Origin: RGIG8767 sp964386235
Lineage (GTDB): Bacteria; Bacillota; Clostridia; Lachnospirales; Lachnospiraceae
DNA: 14,277 bases
Assembly: GCA_964386235.1 (NCBI GenBank)
Contig: CAYLSH010000050.1
Location: 1 to 14,277 of the forward strand
Reading direction: 5' to 3'
Shown here one piece after another: positions 12,499-14,277 of this stretch. Every line of letters begins with the position of its first letter. The stretch's first letter is position 1. The notes beneath the pieces were generated by a model. The model was not told where the DNA came from. It saw only the letters and a program-made list of their open reading frames with translations, and made no database searches. The translations under genes were made by a program, and so were the position numbers.

Positions 12499-13686
12499 AT
12501 GGCAGACAGAAGTAATTTTCGTGTGATCCGAGGAAGATCAGAAGCGGAAGCTAGTTTACATAAAAAAATAAGGATCCATAAATTTCAGGCACTGCTCCGG
12601 TTCCTTGTGATCACGGCGATTGTGCTTGCATTGATCGTATTTTTTGTGATACAGTACAAAAATCAGGTTTTTTCCGGCTATGTAATTACCAGGCAGGCTG
12701 AATTCACCGCATTGGAGAATATTTCCTATCTGGAAAATAGCGGAAGCATTATTCGCTACAGTAAGGACGGTATCAGCAATACCAATGCAAAAGGGAAAAT
12801 GGTGTGGAACCTGACCTATGAGATGCAGTCTCCCATGGTAAAAATAGCCGACGATTACACGGCGGTGGGGGATTATAATGGTCATATCATCTATATAATA
12901 GATAAAAACGGTTCCCCTTATGAAGTGGATACCAGACTTCCCATCCGCAATTTTGCGCTGTCTTCTTCCGGCATTGTGGCAGCGGTATTGGAAGAGTCCG
13001 GAAGTTCCTGGGTAAATGTATTTAATAAAGACGGAACACAACTGGTAGAAGCAAAGGCAACCATGTCCAAAACCGGCTATCCGATGGCAGTGTCCTTATC
13101 CGGAGAAGTGATGGGCGTGTCCTATTTTTATGTGGATGGTAATACCATGCGGAGCAGTGTGACATTTTACAATTTCGGAGGCGTTGGAGAAAACACAACG
13201 GATCATATTGTGAGCAGTTATGCCTACGCGGATGCGGTGGTGCCGATCGTACAATTTATGAATACGGAGAAGGCATTCGCGGTTGCGGATAACCGCTTGT
13301 TGTTTTTTGAGGGGTCCAAAAAGCCGGTCAGCAGCGCAGATATCCTGTTAGACATGGAGATACAGAGCGTATACTATAGTGACACCCATGTTGGCTTGCT
13401 GTTCTACGATCAGACCGGGGAACATAAATATCGTATCCGGGTGTATAACTCATCCGGTGAAAAAGTAATGGATTATGGATTTGATATGGATTTTAAAGAT
13501 ATATTGATCCGGAATGACCAGATTATGATCTACAATGAGTCCAAATGCATGGTTGTTGGTTTAAATGGCAAACAAAAATATGCCGGAAACTTTGAAGATC
13601 ACGTTCATTTTGTGGCGGCAACGGATTCGCCCAGAAAATTTGTGCTGATTATGAATGGCGGACTGGCAACCATGGAATTTAACTAA
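12499..13686 (+). CDS. Membrane-anchored protein of unknown function (DUF5711-like)
   Basis: 395 residues. A basic cytoplasmic N-terminus (about 1-30) is followed by one strong membrane segment (about 31-52, ALLRFLVITAIVLALIVFFV) and a large, presumably extracytoplasmic, beta-rich domain. That domain has recurring short beta units with turn motifs such as SKDGISNTNAKGKMVW, DKNGSPYEV, NKDGTQLVE, NSSGEKVMDYGF and NGKQKYAG, which looks like a beta-propeller-type repeat protein. I recall this architecture as the DUF5711 family of Clostridia; that assignment is from memory. No catalytic motif is seen. GGAG (12488-12491) inside the end of galM precedes the ATG by 7 nt, and only 2 nt separate it from the galM stop, so translation may be coupled. 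The CvpA-like membrane protein follows 18 nt later. Confidence 0.85.
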   Translation: MADRSNFRVIRGRSEAEASLHKKIRIHKFQALLRFLVITAIVLALIVFFVIQYKNQVFSGYVITRQAEFTALENISYLENSGSIIRYSKDGISNTNAKGKMVWNLTYEMQSPMVKIADDYTAVGDYNGHIIYIIDKNGSPYEVDTRLPIRNFALSSSGIVAAVLEESGSSWVNVFNKDGTQLVEAKATMSKTGYPMAVSLSGEVMGVSYFYVDGNTMRSSVTFYNFGGVGENTTDHIVSSYAYADAVVPIVQFMNTEKAFAVADNRLLFFEGSKKPVSSADILLDMEIQSVYYSDTHVGLLFYDQTGEHKYRIRVYNSSGEKVMDYGFDMDFKDILIRNDQIMIYNESKCMVVGLNGKQKYAGNFEDHVHFVAATDSPRKFVLIMNGGLATMEFN

Positions 13687-13704
13687 CAGAATGGAGCAGA
13701 AATT

Positions 13705-14076
13705 TTGAATTTAACATCAATTATTATACTGATCGTACTGCTGGGTATGGCTGTACGAGGCTGGAAAATGGGCATGACAAAGCAGATATCCGGTATTGCG
13801 GCACTTGCAGCGGCATTTGTTATGCTTGCACTTGGTATCATGCTTGTGACCAGTTTTCAAAATAAAGAAGTGACCAATACCGTCTATTCGGTCATCTTTT
13901 TAGTCGTATTGGGATTGGTCTACGGAATTGTCAAGTTCCTGTTACGGTCCATCAAACTGGTGGCTAATTTACCCATCCTGCATTTTTTCGACCGCGTACT
14001 TGGTGTTGCAGCGGGACTTTTTCAGGGAATTCTCCTTGTGCGGATCTTTTTTCTTTTTCTAGAAAATAAAAATTAA
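13705..14076 (+). CDS. CvpA family membrane protein, short form
   Basis: 123 residues, shorter than the roughly 160 or more usual for CvpA (colicin V production) proteins. Probable membrane segments lie at about 4-18, 28-50, 60-80 and 98-118. Family features are the early RGWKMGMTKQISG and, near the end, LPILHFFDRVLGVAAGLFQGIL, the diagnostic DR-x-LG-x3-G block. The start is a TTG at 13705, supported by GGAG (13693-13696) 8 nt upstream; no in-frame ATG gives a full-length protein. The frame ends soon after the last membrane segment with a polar tail (ENKN), so it appears complete, not truncated. Function is uncertain; CvpA homologues in other bacteria are linked to envelope homeostasis. It is the last gene of the pfkA-dnaX run. 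Confidence 0.82.
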   Translation: MNLTSIIILIVLLGMAVRGWKMGMTKQISGIAALAAAFVMLALGIMLVTSFQNKEVTNTVYSVIFLVVLGLVYGIVKFLLRSIKLVANLPILHFFDRVLGVAAGLFQGILLVRIFFLFLENKN

Positions 14077-14091
14077 AAAAAATCAAAAAAA

Positions 14092-14154
14092 CACTTGCAA
14101 AATTGCTCGTAATTTAGTATCATATGCAAGTGCCGTTCAGTAAGGCACTTGCAT
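14092..14154 (+). repeat. Three alternating copies of CACTTGCA around the tRNA-Gln promoter, including an 11-bp hairpin
   Basis: CACTTGCA occurs at 14092-14099 (overlapping the -35 box), inverted as TGCAAGTG at 14125-14132 (over the predicted start site) and direct again at 14146-14153. The second and third copies belong to a perfect 11-bp inverted repeat (14124-14134 with 14144-14154, 9-nt loop). The hairpin could end transcripts from the upstream operon, though its tail TTTGCATA is poor in T. Confidence 0.6.
14095..14123 (+). promoter_or_regulatory. Probable SigA promoter of tRNA-Gln
   Basis: TTGCAA (14095-14100) and TATCAT (14118-14123) are 17 nt apart, downstream of an A-rich tract (14070-14091) that could act as an UP-like element. 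Start expected near 14130, about 33 nt before the mature tRNA 5' end. Confidence 0.65.
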
Positions 14155-14162
14155 TTGCATAT

Positions 14163-14234
14163 AGGGCTATCGCCAAACGGTAAGGCAACGGACTCTGACT
14201 CCGTCATTTCAAGGTTCGAATCCTTGTAGCCCTG
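14163..14234 (+). tRNA. tRNA-Gln (anticodon CTG)
   Basis: A full cloverleaf can be drawn in 72 nt. Acceptor stem AGGGCTA (14163-14169) pairs with TAGCCCT (14227-14233) with G as discriminator. The D arm has GCC/GGC around AAACGGTAA, the anticodon stem ACGGA/TCCGT encloses the 7-nt loop CTCTGAC, and the T arm is CAAGG-TTCGAAT-CCTTG. The anticodon CTG reads CAG (glutamine). The 3' CCA is not encoded and must be added by CCA nucleotidyltransferase. Confidence 0.97.
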
Positions 14235-14240
14235 CTCATA

Positions 14241-14272
14241 AACCTCATCAGTGAAGACTGGTGAGGTTTTTT
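14241..14272 (+). terminator. Rho-independent terminator after tRNA-Gln
   Basis: A 12-bp stem (14241-14252 with 14257-14268, one G-U pair) closes a GAAG tetraloop and runs into six Ts (14267-14272). It begins 6 nt after the tRNA and ends this transcription unit. Confidence 0.93.
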
Positions 14273-14277
14273 GTGCA

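Noticed and set aside
1..14277. CRISPR arrays, transposons, phage genes or toxin-antitoxin pairs
   Set aside because: No spaced direct-repeat array, transposase, integrase, insertion-sequence ends or small toxin-antitoxin gene pair was seen on either strand; the window looks like stable core chromosome.

Overview
The window reads as ordinary chromosomal DNA from a low-to-mid GC Gram-positive anaerobe, most likely a Lachnospiraceae-type Clostridia. This rests on the strong GGAGG-type ribosome binding sites, SigA-type promoters, Bacillus/Clostridium-like SRP RNA sequence, and gene families typical of that group (MsmK with a PucR/CdaR-type regulator, a domain-permuted GH3 beta-glucosidase, and proteins resembling DUF6128 and DUF5711). 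The exact genus cannot be named from the sequence. Every supported gene is on the + strand.

Layout. 1-886: 3' part of a sugar ABC-transporter ATPase (MsmK/UgpC type) and its terminator. 929-2072: promoter and PucR/CdaR-type regulator. 2081-3412: a structured leader, a two-domain protein of unknown function and tadA (tRNA adenosine deaminase). 3402-3683: a near-consensus promoter at the end of tadA and the SRP RNA gene. 3711-4601: a PflX-type radical SAM protein. 4773-7602: a cytoplasmic GH3 beta-glucosidase with reversed domain order, then a strong terminator. 7626-14076: a TTGAGA-17-TATAAT promoter followed by pfkA, dnaX, ebfC (ybaB), recR, galM, a DUF5711-like membrane-anchored protein and a short CvpA-family protein, closely spaced and probably one long operon. 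14095-14272: promoter, tRNA-Gln(CTG) and terminator.

How it fits together. One theme is carbohydrate use: MsmK powers sugar uptake, the GH3 enzyme (no signal peptide) would cleave imported beta-glycosides, GalM interconverts sugar anomers and PfkA commits hexose phosphate to glycolysis. The other is core information processing: tadA, SRP RNA, dnaX, ebfC and recR occur in the same order as Bacillus subtilis yaaJ-scr-dnaX-yaaK-recR, but here pflX, GH3 and pfkA lie between the SRP RNA and dnaX.

I found no clear undescribed multi-gene system. The most noteworthy signals are RNA-level: two tandem hairpins with complementary loops at the 5' side of an SRP RNA that seems to lack the canonical Alu-domain sequence, one of them mutually exclusive with the long closing helix; a nested-stem leader before the unknown gene at 2129; and a three-copy alternating repeat over the tRNA-Gln promoter. 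At protein level the permuted GH3 enzyme and the mixed phosphodonor motif of the PFK stand out.
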